A DNA stretch of 64,000 nucleotides from Spirosoma fluviale. GTDB taxonomy: Bacteria; Bacteroidota; Bacteroidia; Cytophagales; Spirosomataceae. How positions within the stretch are numbered: position 1 is the first letter of the stretch; every line of letters starts with the position of its first letter. A program made the position numbers and the translations under genes. Below, in pieces: positions 32,738 through 41,522 of the stretch. Under the pieces are notes generated by a model. That model searched no databases. It had not been told where the DNA came from and worked only from the letters and a program-made list of their open reading frames with translations. The stretch spans positions 1,054,001 through 1,118,000 of the forward strand of contig NZ_OCNH01000001.1 in NCBI RefSeq assembly GCF_900230225.1. The letters are read 5' to 3'.

Positions 32738-33400
32738 ATGTCATCACACCACATTGTACGCGAGAAACAGGAACCGGCTCTGCTCATTGCCAATGGCGAA
32801 GCCTGTAGTGCCGAGTTGCTGGGGCAACTGCTGGAATGGAGCCCCACGGTGGTGGTGCTCGATAGTGCTATCTGGCGGGTGCTTGATCTGGGTATCAAAG
32901 TAGATGTGCTGCTGGGTGACTTCGACCGCGATCTGGATCTTGACGCCATTCGGGAGCAGCAGTACCCGCTGGAAATTGTCCACACGCCCGATCAGGATAA
33001 AACCGACCTCGATAAAGGCATCGAATACCTGATCGAGCGCGGGTATCCGGCGGTGAATATCGTGTGGGCCACCGGTCGGCGGGCAGACCATAGCCTGACA
33101 AATATGACCAACATTGTCCGGTATAAAGACCAGATTCGTATCGTCATGATCGACGACCACTCGAAGATATTTCCGCTGGTTGGCCGGTTCGAGAAATGGT
33201 ACGAAGCCGGTACGCCCCTCTCCCTGATTCCCGTTGGCACCGTGACGGGCTACACCTCGGAGGGGCTCAAATATGATCTTCAGGATGCCACCCTCAAACT
33301 CGGCTACAACACCAGCAGCAGCAACGAAGCCGCGCAGGACGGGTTCGTTCGCGTTGAAGCCCAATCCGGCGATTTGCTCATTATGGAGTGCTGGGATTAA
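32738..33400 (+). CDS. Thiamine diphosphokinase
   Basis: 220 residues. LLIANGEACSAELL, VVLDSAIWRVLDLGIKVDVL, GDFDR and TPDQDKTDLDKGIEYLIERG are the catalytic-domain blocks of thiamine pyrophosphokinase; ATGRRADHSLTNM and IPVGTVTGYTSEGLKYDL cover the rest of the catalytic and B1-binding domains. It transfers diphosphate from ATP to thiamine. It is 5 bases from kdsB and likely shares its transcript, with no obvious functional link to Kdo. Confidence 0.88.
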   Translation: MSSHHIVREKQEPALLIANGEACSAELLGQLLEWSPTVVVLDSAIWRVLDLGIKVDVLLGDFDRDLDLDAIREQQYPLEIVHTPDQDKTDLDKGIEYLIERGYPAVNIVWATGRRADHSLTNMTNIVRYKDQIRIVMIDDHSKIFPLVGRFEKWYEAGTPLSLIPVGTVTGYTSEGLKYDLQDATLKLGYNTSSSNEAAQDGFVRVEAQSGDLLIMECWD

Positions 33401-33460
33401 GTATGCGCCTTCGCTTAGCTGATTCAGTCAATAAGCTGGTTTTTCGTTGTCTGCTTTACG

Positions 33461-33493
33461 CACCGGTTGGTAAACATAAAGCGGCAACCGGTG
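33461..33493. promoter_or_regulatory. Inverted repeat just upstream of the CDF gene
   Basis: CACCGGTTG (33461-33469) and CAACCGGTG (33485-33493) are perfect complements with a 15-base spacer, ending 11 bases before the ATG. It may be an operator or an mRNA hairpin near the ribosome site. Confidence 0.35.
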
Positions 33494-33504
33494 GTTGAAT
33501 CGGC

Positions 33505-34407
33505 ATGGCATCAACGAAAACCGCGATTTACACGGCACTGGGGGCTAATCTGGCAATAGCCATCACCAAATTTATAGCCGCTGGCGTTACGGGGAGTTCC
33601 GCCATGCTTTCCGAGGGGATTCACTCCCTGGTCGACACGCTCAATGAGGTACTGTTGCTTCTGGGCATGAAACGAAGTCAGAAACCGGCCGATGCCAAAC
33701 GGCCCTTTGGGTATGGGCGGGAGTTGTATTTCTGGTCGTTTGTGGTGTCGCTGCTCATCTTTGCCGTAGGAGGTGGCGTTTCGTTCTATGAAGGAATAAC
33801 ACACCTGCAACACCCCAATCCCATCGAAAACCCACTCTGGAACTACATCGTGTTGGGTATCGCTATCGTGCTGGATGGCGTATCTATGGTAACGGCTTTT
33901 CGGGCGTTCAATGCCCAGCGGGGCGATCAACCGTTCTGGTCGGCGGTGAAAGAAAGCAAAGACCCCGCTACGTTTGTGGTTCTCTTCGAAGATGTCTCCG
34001 ATGTGTTGGGACTGATCATCGCGTTCCTGGGCGTTTTTCTGGGGCATCAGCTCAACAATCCGTATCTGGACGGTGCCGCTTCCATTCTGATCGGTATTCT
34101 GTTAATGGCGGTCGCCGTTCTGCTGGCCCGCGAAAGCCGCAGTTTGCTGATGGGCGAAGCAGCGGCCCCCGCCATTGTGCAACAAACGATAACCCTAACT
34201 GAGGCTGATGCCGACGTGCTGAAAACGGTCAATGCGTTCACGTTTCAAATGGGGCCGGAAGAAGTAGTTCTGATTCAGCGCGTTGCTTTCCAGCCAGAGC
34301 TTAAAACCGACGCGATCGTTGACGGAATCAACCGAATTCGGCAAACGATTCAGGCAGCCGAACCCACCATTCGGCAGGTTTATATTGAACCGGTTAGGCT
34401 GGATTAA
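33505..34407 (+). CDS. Cation diffusion facilitator family transporter
   Basis: 300 residues with about six membrane segments and a C-terminal soluble domain. The metal sites appear as SEGIHSLVDTLNEVLLLLG in TM2 (His and Asp) and VVLFEDVSDVLGL in TM5 (Glu/Asp in place of the usual His), the pattern of the SLC30A9/ZnT9-like branch. It probably exports zinc, manganese or a related ion against protons. It has its own 104-base upstream gap and runs tail to tail with the PorU-like gene. Confidence 0.88.
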   Translation: MASTKTAIYTALGANLAIAITKFIAAGVTGSSAMLSEGIHSLVDTLNEVLLLLGMKRSQKPADAKRPFGYGRELYFWSFVVSLLIFAVGGGVSFYEGITHLQHPNPIENPLWNYIVLGIAIVLDGVSMVTAFRAFNAQRGDQPFWSAVKESKDPATFVVLFEDVSDVLGLIIAFLGVFLGHQLNNPYLDGAASILIGILLMAVAVLLARESRSLLMGEAAAPAIVQQTITLTEADADVLKTVNAFTFQMGPEEVVLIQRVAFQPELKTDAIVDGINRIRQTIQAAEPTIRQVYIEPVRLD

Positions 34408-34435
34408 TCCAGAGCATTACAAGAATTCGTCTTCA

Positions 34436-37400
34436 TCAGCGAAGCAGGATAACCCGGCCGCTTAGCTTAGGGCTCAGGCTCTCGGGAATGGGCCAGTTGA
34501 GGGTGTCCTGCAGCGTGAGGGTATAGAGATACACACCCGCCGGAAGTAGATTTCCCGCATCGTCGCGCCCATCCCACACAAACTCAGTAAGGCCAATTCT
34601 GGGCGACAGGTTTAGCTGTCGAACGGGTTGACCGGCCGGATTGAATAGCTGGATGGTCAGGTTAGCCGGTGCCTGTTCGCCCGTCAGTTGAATTGAAAAC
34701 AAAGTTTTTTCGCGGAAAGGATTGGGGTAAACGCTCAGGTTGGTGAGTTTACGTTCGTTGACCACCCGAAAGTTCACCTGATAAGGTACCGCCGGATTCC
34801 CCACAACATCCCGGGCGGTAGCCAGCAACCGATAGTTTCCTTCGGCCAGTCGGGGCGAGGTGTACCGTATTCGGAAGGCATTGGCAGTAGTGGCTGGCTG
34901 AACAATGGAGCTGTGCCAGTTCAGCCGGTCAAAACCGCCCGTTCGGCCCGGTCCCTGCAGATACAAGTCTATGCCCGATGTATCCTGCCGGATTAGCGAA
35001 CGGTTTTCATCGACAACCAACAGGTCAATAACCGGGCGAGCTGAAATCACGGCACCATCCGTAATTCGGGAACCATCCACCGCAACTTCCAGTAAGGGGC
35101 CTATCCGGTCGGGCTGAACCGGCAGAAGAAAATCGAGGGTGTTGTTGATGAACGAATATTCGGGTTGCAGGCGCGGGTTGACCGTTAACAGAACCCGGTT
35201 CAGGCCGGGGAGTTTCCTGGTGTCGATCCGGGCATTTATTCGAATCGTATCACCACGTACTGGCGGGGAAACTGTCCACCGCAGTTGTTGGGGATTCGTC
35301 AGTCCTGCGGCATAAATTGTCTGTTGAACAACCAGAGAATCCGTATATGCAACCGGACTCAGGTTAGCGAACTTTGCCTGAACCGCAACAAGGTCGCCCT
35401 GTTGAACATCCGTTGGAACAGGACTGGCCAGCCACAGTTGGCCCTCGGGCAGTCCCACCGCCGTACTCACGGGTGAATACACGAACGAACCGGTCGACCA
35501 TTCACTAGTCTGACCAGATGTCGTGCTGTTCGCCAATCGGACGCGCCAGTAATAGGTAATGTCTGGATGAGCGGGCAACATTGCCGGAACGCTGATGGTA
35601 TTCGTGGCGGTTATGCGCCAGGTCTGTTTGACGGAACTGTTAAAGCTGATGGTCGTATCAAGTTCAATAATAACACCATAAGGCTTATTGGATGGGTAGT
35701 AAGCCATAAGTCGAATAGCGGGGGACTGAACGATGCCTTTCATGGGTGGATAAATCAGAACGGGGTTTTGGCCGGGAATTGTCAGGCGAAAACGAGCCTG
35801 GTTATTCGTTTGATTTTGTTCAGTCTGCACCAGAGGAGAGTCGGCCGGATTGATGGTTACTTCAAATTCGGTTTCGCCCGCTGCATCGCGTTCATTCGGA
35901 AATGAAATCATCAGCGTATCCCGAAAGGCAACAGAACGGGGGAAAGTTGTATTGACTACGCCCAGTTCCCGCCCCTCCACCCAACGACGAACCCGAACCG
36001 GAAGCGGCTTATTCCGGTATAGCCCGGCGTTCTGAACAACGGCCTGAATCTGGACCGAATCACTCAGGGTTGACAACGGCTGCCTATTTTTAGGTTCGGT
36101 TTTGCCCTGGATTGTTAGCCCACCGGACGTTACTATATAGTCGGGCGTGCTGAATGGAAAGAGCCGGATGGCGGGGTCACCCTGTAAAACCATTTGCTGG
36201 CAGTTCGCCAAATCGCGCCCGTCGGTCGAGGTGGCCAAAACGCGACGAATGGTTTCCTGCTGAAGTTGCCCAATGGATTTGTTTAGTTGAGCGCTGTCGG
36301 CCAGCAGACTATAAAATGCCGTTGTGTAGCGGTGCATCACATCCGTCTGGCCAAGGTGACTGGTTGCCAGCGCGGCAATGGCCCCCCTGTTTGGCGTGAG
36401 CACCCAATCGGTGGCGAGCGTTGGACGGCCAAAGAAGAAATCTCCGATGGCACAGCCATTGACGAACAGCAGCGGGTAACGGCCCTTGTTCCGGTAGCCG
36501 AGGGCATCGTTGGAGCAGAATCCAATCGTCAGATCTGTCACGTCCAAACCCGAATGGCCGAAAAATGTCATTAGTCCAACACCTTCGTTAACCTGTTTCG
36601 ACACGCTGATGGATTCGACCGGGTTATCCGTTTGTTTGGAAACCGTCGATACGTTTGCGCCCAACGATCCCGCCGTTGCCGTTAGCCGGTAGCTGTCCAC
36701 CAGCCGACGCAATAAATCCCGCTCGCCCGGCGACAGCCCTCCGCTGAGGTGGAGCAGGTTCTTCCGCCAGCCAGCGTCATCGGTCTGGCTCTCATAGTCT
36801 TTCACTTTGTTGAGGTAATGCAGTACCTCCTGGGGTGTTCCGGCATTGATGCGGCCCGTGGGAATGGTCGGTACACCATCCGGCACGGCCGTAAACAGGC
36901 CGTCGGAACCGGGATAACCGGCCGTCATAACCATGTCGAGAGTAGACTGGTTCGGGTTGTTGCGAACGCCAGGTGTGCTGCGAGCCTGGCCAATGAGCAG
37001 TAAGTAGTGTAGGTTTTCGCGGCTTTGCTGCCGCATCTGGTTCATAAACTGATGGATAGCCAGCGGGCTTCGTTCGCCGTAATTATACTGGTCAATGAGT
37101 TGTGGCATGGTAACCGTTAGCGTGTCGTGGGCACCGCCAGCGGCCGAGGCCCGATAAGCGGCATAAGCTTGAACCGCATTTGTAATTCGACCGGTCGATG
37201 AGTCAGTCAGGGGCGTCATCAGGGCTTCGTGCGTAATAATGACATACGTAGGCCTGCGACCGGACAAGTCAGTGAAGCGTACAGGGATGATTTTTGATAC
37301 CTTTTTTGGTTGACTGGTGCTAAAGAGTGTTCGGGCGGTTTCTGTGTGACGAACAATCAGCTCAGCCGAATCAGAACGAATGGGCTGGCTAATCTGAATT

Positions 37401-38464
37401 GGATTTGTCGGGTCCGTAACATCCCAGAAACGGGCATTGGGCGTCAGGTTCGTAATGGAAATCAACGACCGTCCAACCGGACTAGCCGCCAGTCGGAAAA
37501 ACTGATCCAGCTGTTTGTTCATCGCAAAGGTCTGCGGATAACGAACGCGGATGTAGGAGATCGAATAGTTATCGACAGAGGTGTTTTCGCCCCGCGAAAC
37601 GGTCGAGACAATCAGCCGCCCATCGGAGCTAACGTCAGTCCAATTTAGGGACGGTTGTATACGGGCATTATCGTAGGTTGAGAAACGGATTGAATCGGCC
37701 AGCCGTAGGTTATCGGGCATTGGCCCGAGCAGGCAGTCGACCCGGTGGTTGGTGTAGTCCCGACCTGCGAGCAGTACCGATACCTGTGGATCGGGGCCGT
37801 TACGGACTGCATTATTCAGCGCAAAAGTCAGCGAAAAAGGACTGTCTTTTCGCTGAATAACGCCCGTATACCCTTCGCCTGCTTCGTAAAAACTATACTC
37901 TGTTTTAGGCGTTATCCCGTTCGGCCAGCCGGGATAGTTATCGGTAAAAACTCGCAAATCTTCAGCCCAGTGAAACGGCTCCGGGGTCAGACCGGCACCC
38001 GACGAATCGGCATACCCGGTCATACGTTTCCCGATATTACCTGCGCTCCAGGTTAAAAAATAAGCTGTTGTATCGCTGAAAAGGCTATAATAGGGGTGAG
38101 GCTGTGCCGAAAAGGGGCTGTATAGAAGTGAATCCGCCACGCCGTCATTCCGCCGACCGTAAAACTCCAGAAAGTCGCTGGCATCGAAATGCCCATCGGC
38201 TTCCCCCTCAATAAAGATGGCCTGTTCGACACCCCTATGGAAGAGCTGAACCGTTTTTGGATTTACTCGATCAGTTGGCACACCAGCAAGGCGTAACTCA
38301 ACCGGGGTGATACGGTACAGGCCGTTTTCGGTAATGGGTATCTTAATGTACGGCTGAGCGTAGTTGATCCAGCGGGTGGGGCTATTGGCACCGGATTGCG
38401 CTTTTATGATCAGCGGATTGCCGATTAGCAGAAGCAGGAAGGTGTGGACAAACGAACACGACAT
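34436..38464 (-). CDS. PorU/PorU2-type C25 cysteine peptidase, T9SS sortase-like
   Basis: 1342 residues. Signal peptide at the start, a beta-rich N-terminal half, then a gingipain (C25) peptidase: FFGHSGLDVTD carries catalytic His637 and LFVNGCAIGDFFF carries Cys671. After the peptidase come Ig-like repeats and a C-terminal T9SS/gliding-type sorting domain (VYPNPFREKTLFSIQL, ending SGRVILLR). PorU removes sorting domains from secreted cargo and attaches them to the cell surface. True porU genes are usually followed by porV; here no porV is present, so this may be the PorU2 paralogue. Function as a sortase is inferred from family. Confidence 0.85.
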   Translation of the reverse strand: MSCSFVHTFLLLLIGNPLIIKAQSGANSPTRWINYAQPYIKIPITENGLYRITPVELRLAGVPTDRVNPKTVQLFHRGVEQAIFIEGEADGHFDASDFLEFYGRRNDGVADSLLYSPFSAQPHPYYSLFSDTTAYFLTWSAGNIGKRMTGYADSSGAGLTPEPFHWAEDLRVFTDNYPGWPNGITPKTEYSFYEAGEGYTGVIQRKDSPFSLTFALNNAVRNGPDPQVSVLLAGRDYTNHRVDCLLGPMPDNLRLADSIRFSTYDNARIQPSLNWTDVSSDGRLIVSTVSRGENTSVDNYSISYIRVRYPQTFAMNKQLDQFFRLAASPVGRSLISITNLTPNARFWDVTDPTNPIQISQPIRSDSAELIVRHTETARTLFSTSQPKKVSKIIPVRFTDLSGRRPTYVIITHEALMTPLTDSSTGRITNAVQAYAAYRASAAGGAHDTLTVTMPQLIDQYNYGERSPLAIHQFMNQMRQQSRENLHYLLLIGQARSTPGVRNNPNQSTLDMVMTAGYPGSDGLFTAVPDGVPTIPTGRINAGTPQEVLHYLNKVKDYESQTDDAGWRKNLLHLSGGLSPGERDLLRRLVDSYRLTATAGSLGANVSTVSKQTDNPVESISVSKQVNEGVGLMTFFGHSGLDVTDLTIGFCSNDALGYRNKGRYPLLFVNGCAIGDFFFGRPTLATDWVLTPNRGAIAALATSHLGQTDVMHRYTTAFYSLLADSAQLNKSIGQLQQETIRRVLATSTDGRDLANCQQMVLQGDPAIRLFPFSTPDYIVTSGGLTIQGKTEPKNRQPLSTLSDSVQIQAVVQNAGLYRNKPLPVRVRRWVEGRELGVVNTTFPRSVAFRDTLMISFPNERDAAGETEFEVTINPADSPLVQTEQNQTNNQARFRLTIPGQNPVLIYPPMKGIVQSPAIRLMAYYPSNKPYGVIIELDTTISFNSSVKQTWRITATNTISVPAMLPAHPDITYYWRVRLANSTTSGQTSEWSTGSFVYSPVSTAVGLPEGQLWLASPVPTDVQQGDLVAVQAKFANLSPVAYTDSLVVQQTIYAAGLTNPQQLRWTVSPPVRGDTIRINARIDTRKLPGLNRVLLTVNPRLQPEYSFINNTLDFLLPVQPDRIGPLLEVAVDGSRITDGAVISARPVIDLLVVDENRSLIRQDTSGIDLYLQGPGRTGGFDRLNWHSSIVQPATTANAFRIRYTSPRLAEGNYRLLATARDVVGNPAVPYQVNFRVVNERKLTNLSVYPNPFREKTLFSIQLTGEQAPANLTIQLFNPAGQPVRQLNLSPRIGLTEFVWDGRDDAGNLLPAGVYLYTLTLQDTLNWPIPESLSPKLSGRVILLR

Positions 38465-38696
38465 AGGGCTCGGGCAAGGGTGGATGGCTAGCGTATAACG
38501 ACACAGTCTTAGACGTACAAAGAGCCGTGAAAGTAGCTAATCATCCTGCCGTTATCGGTTGTCAGGCAACGGGCAACGGTTTCCATTGTTCTGAACAACA
38601 GCCCGTTTACAGGAGGTTTTAGGGAACGCGCGCTTCTACTAGCTAAACGGCAATTGATCGGCGACGAACCCAACCCATTTTATGCAGCCCTTTTGT

Positions 38697-40442
38697 ATGA
38701 AAACGAGAATTATAGGTCTATTTCTGTGTATCACCACACAGGCCATTGCCCAAAAGGCACTGCCGCAGGATCAGCGGTTGCAGTGGTGGCGTGATGCCCG
38801 CTTTGGGATGTTTATTCACTGGGGACCTGTAACGGCTACCGGAAAAGAAATAAGCTGGTCGCGGGAGGGATACGGGAAAAGCCGCTACGATTCGCTGTAC
38901 CGTCGGTTCAATCCCACCAAATTTAATGCTAGGGAGTGGGTGAAACTGGCAAAAGCGAATGGACTGAAGTACGTAGTGCTCACGGCCAAACACCACGACG
39001 GATTCTGCCTGTTTTCGACCAAGACGACCGGTTACAACATCATGTCGTCGCCGTTTGGGCGGGATGTGTGTAAAGAACTGGCCGATGCCGTTCATGCCGA
39101 AGGGCTTAAGCTGGGCTGGTATTTTTCCGTTGCCGACTGGAAAGACCCCGATTGCCGAAACCCCGCCACCAATGATGTGTTTGTTGGCCGGATGATGGAT
39201 CAACTCAACGAACTGCTGTCCAATTACGGTAAGATCAGTCTGCTCTGGATCGACTACGAAGGGTCGCCCTGCCCAACCGAACCCCAAAAAGTGTATGATT
39301 TGGCGCATCGGCTGCAACCCGGCATTATCCTGAACAATCGGCTGGAAGCCTTCAGCCCCGACGAGTCGCATTGCCAGCCCGGTAAACTCGGCGATTACGC
39401 CACGCCCGAGGGGTTCGTGGCTGGCTTTGGCAGCGTTCCCTGGGAGACCTGCACCAATCTGGGGCATCAGTGGGCGTGGAGATTCGACGATACACCCCGC
39501 AGCGTGACGGAGTCGGTGCATACACTATTGCGCTGCATCGGGGGAAATGGTAATCTGCTGCTTAACGTTGGCCCCGATAGCCTGGGACAGATTCCACCCT
39601 TATTCGTTACCCGGCTTAACGATATTGGTGGCTGGCTCAATCCCCGCGCCAGAGCCATTTACGGTACTCGCGGTGGCCCGTATCTTCCGGCTACCGACTA
39701 CGTTTGCAGCCAGAAAGGAAACCGTGTTTTTCTGTATTTGCTGAGCAAAACGGGCGAAAAAGTCGTTTTGCCGCCCCTGCCGTCGATCATCAAATCCGCT
39801 GCACTGCTCAACGGGCCAGCCATAGCGTTTACGCAGTCTGCCGGGCAGGTAACCATAAGCGTCCCGGTCAGTCAGCAGGATTCGGTGGCAACAATTGTTG
39901 AATTAACGCTCAATCAACCCGTTGCGGCATCGGTATTGATTCCGCCTTTCAGTCGGTCGCATTCGCTGGCCTATGCAAAAAAGGCGGTAGCCTCCAGCCA
40001 GTTGGGCAATTTTCTGCACAATGCCGCAGCTACCGTCGACGATAACCCGAACACGTACTGGAAATTAGGTCGGCGGAAAGACGTGGATTTTGCCGGATAC
40101 TACGGAAAAACGTTATCACACAACTCGGGTGAGCTGAAAGCCCTATTTGAGAAACGGGGTTGGCTGGAAGTAGACCTGGGGCAGTCCAGGCCGGTTGGCG
40201 AAGTGCTGGTCAGTGAGTTTGTCCGCAAAGACAACGGCAAGCCCAGCCCGTCCGTCACCCGGTTTGACGTGCAGTATCAAAAAGGCAGTCAATGGGTCAC
40301 GCTGGCATCGGGCGAACAGCTTGACGGTCAATGGCGACAAAAAATCTCGCCCGTAACCGCTCAGCGATTCCGACTCGTCATCCTGGATTCCCGGGGTAGT
40401 ATCGGCATCAGCGAGTTTCAGTTATACCCGGCAGGGGAGTAG
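38697..40442 (+). CDS. Alpha-L-fucosidase, GH29, with C-terminal carbohydrate-binding domain
   Basis: 581 residues from ATG 38697, which gives a clean signal peptide (IIGLFLCITTQAIA). The GH29 catalytic core opens with QWWRDARFGMFIHWGP and includes LTAKHHDGFCLFSTKTT. The nucleophile is expected to be Asp186 in LLWIDYEG. Residues ~430-580 look like an F5/8 type C (CBM32-like) binding domain: YAKKAVASSQLGNF and WLEVDLGQSRPVGEVLVSEF. It would cleave terminal alpha-L-fucose in the periplasm or outside. It stands alone between the PorU-like gene and the Septu-like genes, 8 kb from the SusCD region. Confidence 0.93.
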   Translation: MKTRIIGLFLCITTQAIAQKALPQDQRLQWWRDARFGMFIHWGPVTATGKEISWSREGYGKSRYDSLYRRFNPTKFNAREWVKLAKANGLKYVVLTAKHHDGFCLFSTKTTGYNIMSSPFGRDVCKELADAVHAEGLKLGWYFSVADWKDPDCRNPATNDVFVGRMMDQLNELLSNYGKISLLWIDYEGSPCPTEPQKVYDLAHRLQPGIILNNRLEAFSPDESHCQPGKLGDYATPEGFVAGFGSVPWETCTNLGHQWAWRFDDTPRSVTESVHTLLRCIGGNGNLLLNVGPDSLGQIPPLFVTRLNDIGGWLNPRARAIYGTRGGPYLPATDYVCSQKGNRVFLYLLSKTGEKVVLPPLPSIIKSAALLNGPAIAFTQSAGQVTISVPVSQQDSVATIVELTLNQPVAASVLIPPFSRSHSLAYAKKAVASSQLGNFLHNAAATVDDNPNTYWKLGRRKDVDFAGYYGKTLSHNSGELKALFEKRGWLEVDLGQSRPVGEVLVSEFVRKDNGKPSPSVTRFDVQYQKGSQWVTLASGEQLDGQWRQKISPVTAQRFRLVILDSRGSIGISEFQLYPAGE

Positions 40443-40463
40443 GAAGTTTGTCCATGTAAATGG

Positions 40464-40643
40464 TCAATGGTACTCGTTAATGTAGCCATACGCTTTTTTC
40501 AAAAGCTCCTCATTACGAACCAACCGGTCAGGGCTGTTTTGGCAGAGTTACTTGCCCACCTGCCGGTTCGGGTTCTTGGCTGAGCGATACAGGTAGCCGT
40601 CTGGTAGTCTGGTATACTGTGGAGTCTTCGAATAGCCCTGCTC
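40464..40643 (-). pseudogene. Decayed coding tail in frame with the HNH gene
   Basis: Past the TAG that ends the HNH gene the same frame stays protein-like: 31 codons beginning EQGYSKTPQYTRLPDGYLYR, a TAA at 40548-40550, then 27 more codons including DRLVRNEELLKKAYGYINEY, then TGA at 40464-40466. The amino-acid make-up is like real protein, which suggests an older longer gene or a second gene broken by stop codons. I do not recognise the family. Confidence 0.5.
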
Positions 40644-41519
40644 CTAGATGAGTACGTTAGTTTCCTGATTCACCTGTTCGTACACCCCATTTAGCCGCGC
40701 CTGGTGATCGGGCTGTGGAATAAAAAACAACTGCCTAAAGTTATTCCAGAGTGTGCGGGCACAGGCGGTGTAGGGCTTTGTATCGTCTTTGACCCGTCGT
40801 GCAAAGCGTCGTACCACCGTCAGAAGCCCCCACCACAACTGACGCTCGTCAATTTCACCAATGTCGTAGGCTTTGCACTGGACAAGTAGTTCCAGTAAGA
40901 CTTCATCGAAAATTTCTTTTCGCTTAAGCACCAGTTCGTCGCGCATTAGGTCACAGACTCTGATTGTGTATGCACCCGCAGTCGTTTTGTGGCCAATTCG
41001 GCCGTCAGTTGCAAACGAGAAGTGAGCCGCCGGGTTATCATCGGTTTCAGGATTAACAATGTAGGGCTGTTCGGCTGTTAGCTCGGCCGATACGATCAGG
41101 CAATGCTCCCGGTTCAATTCTTCGGGATTGTTGTTGAGCATGGGATGGCTACTCACCCGAACGCCTGCCACAGGAAACTGGGTACTCTTTGGCCGGTTGC
41201 AGTTGGCGCAGGACAGGATCAGGTTGCTCCATTCGTAGGCCAGCCAGTAATAGCCCGGATGGGCCGGGTCGTCTTTAACGCCTTTCTTGGGCCGATAATG
41301 ATCGACCTGAAACGGAGCCGCTTCTTTTCCATCACTCTCGCAATAAGCACACTTTTTCAGGTAGATAACCTCTAGGGCATCTTTCACTTCTTTGTCGCCG
41401 TAAGGCCCCTTAAAGGCGTCTTTGTTTTTGTTTCGCAGGGCATCGAGTCGCTTTTCTTCACAACCGGGGGTTTGAAGGCAGTTGGGCACGGCGTCGAATT
41501 TCTTGTGGACCTTACGCAT
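40644..41519 (-). CDS. HNH endonuclease, PtuB / retron-associated family
   Basis: 291 residues. A zinc-framed HNH site is visible: YLKKCAYCES (Cys57, Cys60), FQVDHYRPK (His74) and WSNLILSCANCNRPKSTQFP (Cys104, Cys107). This arrangement is typical of the HNH protein that pairs with an ATPase in Septu and in some retrons (TIGR02646-like). It lies 3 bases downstream of the AAA ATPase gene, the normal PtuA-PtuB order. The likely role is DNA cleavage on phage infection, held back by the ATPase. No reverse transcriptase or ncRNA is seen nearby, so Septu is preferred over a retron. Confidence 0.82.
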   Translation of the reverse strand: MRKVHKKFDAVPNCLQTPGCEEKRLDALRNKNKDAFKGPYGDKEVKDALEVIYLKKCAYCESDGKEAAPFQVDHYRPKKGVKDDPAHPGYYWLAYEWSNLILSCANCNRPKSTQFPVAGVRVSSHPMLNNNPEELNREHCLIVSAELTAEQPYIVNPETDDNPAAHFSFATDGRIGHKTTAGAYTIRVCDLMRDELVLKRKEIFDEVLLELLVQCKAYDIGEIDERQLWWGLLTVVRRFARRVKDDTKPYTACARTLWNNFRQLFFIPQPDHQARLNGVYEQVNQETNVLI

Positions 41520-41522
41520 GGC

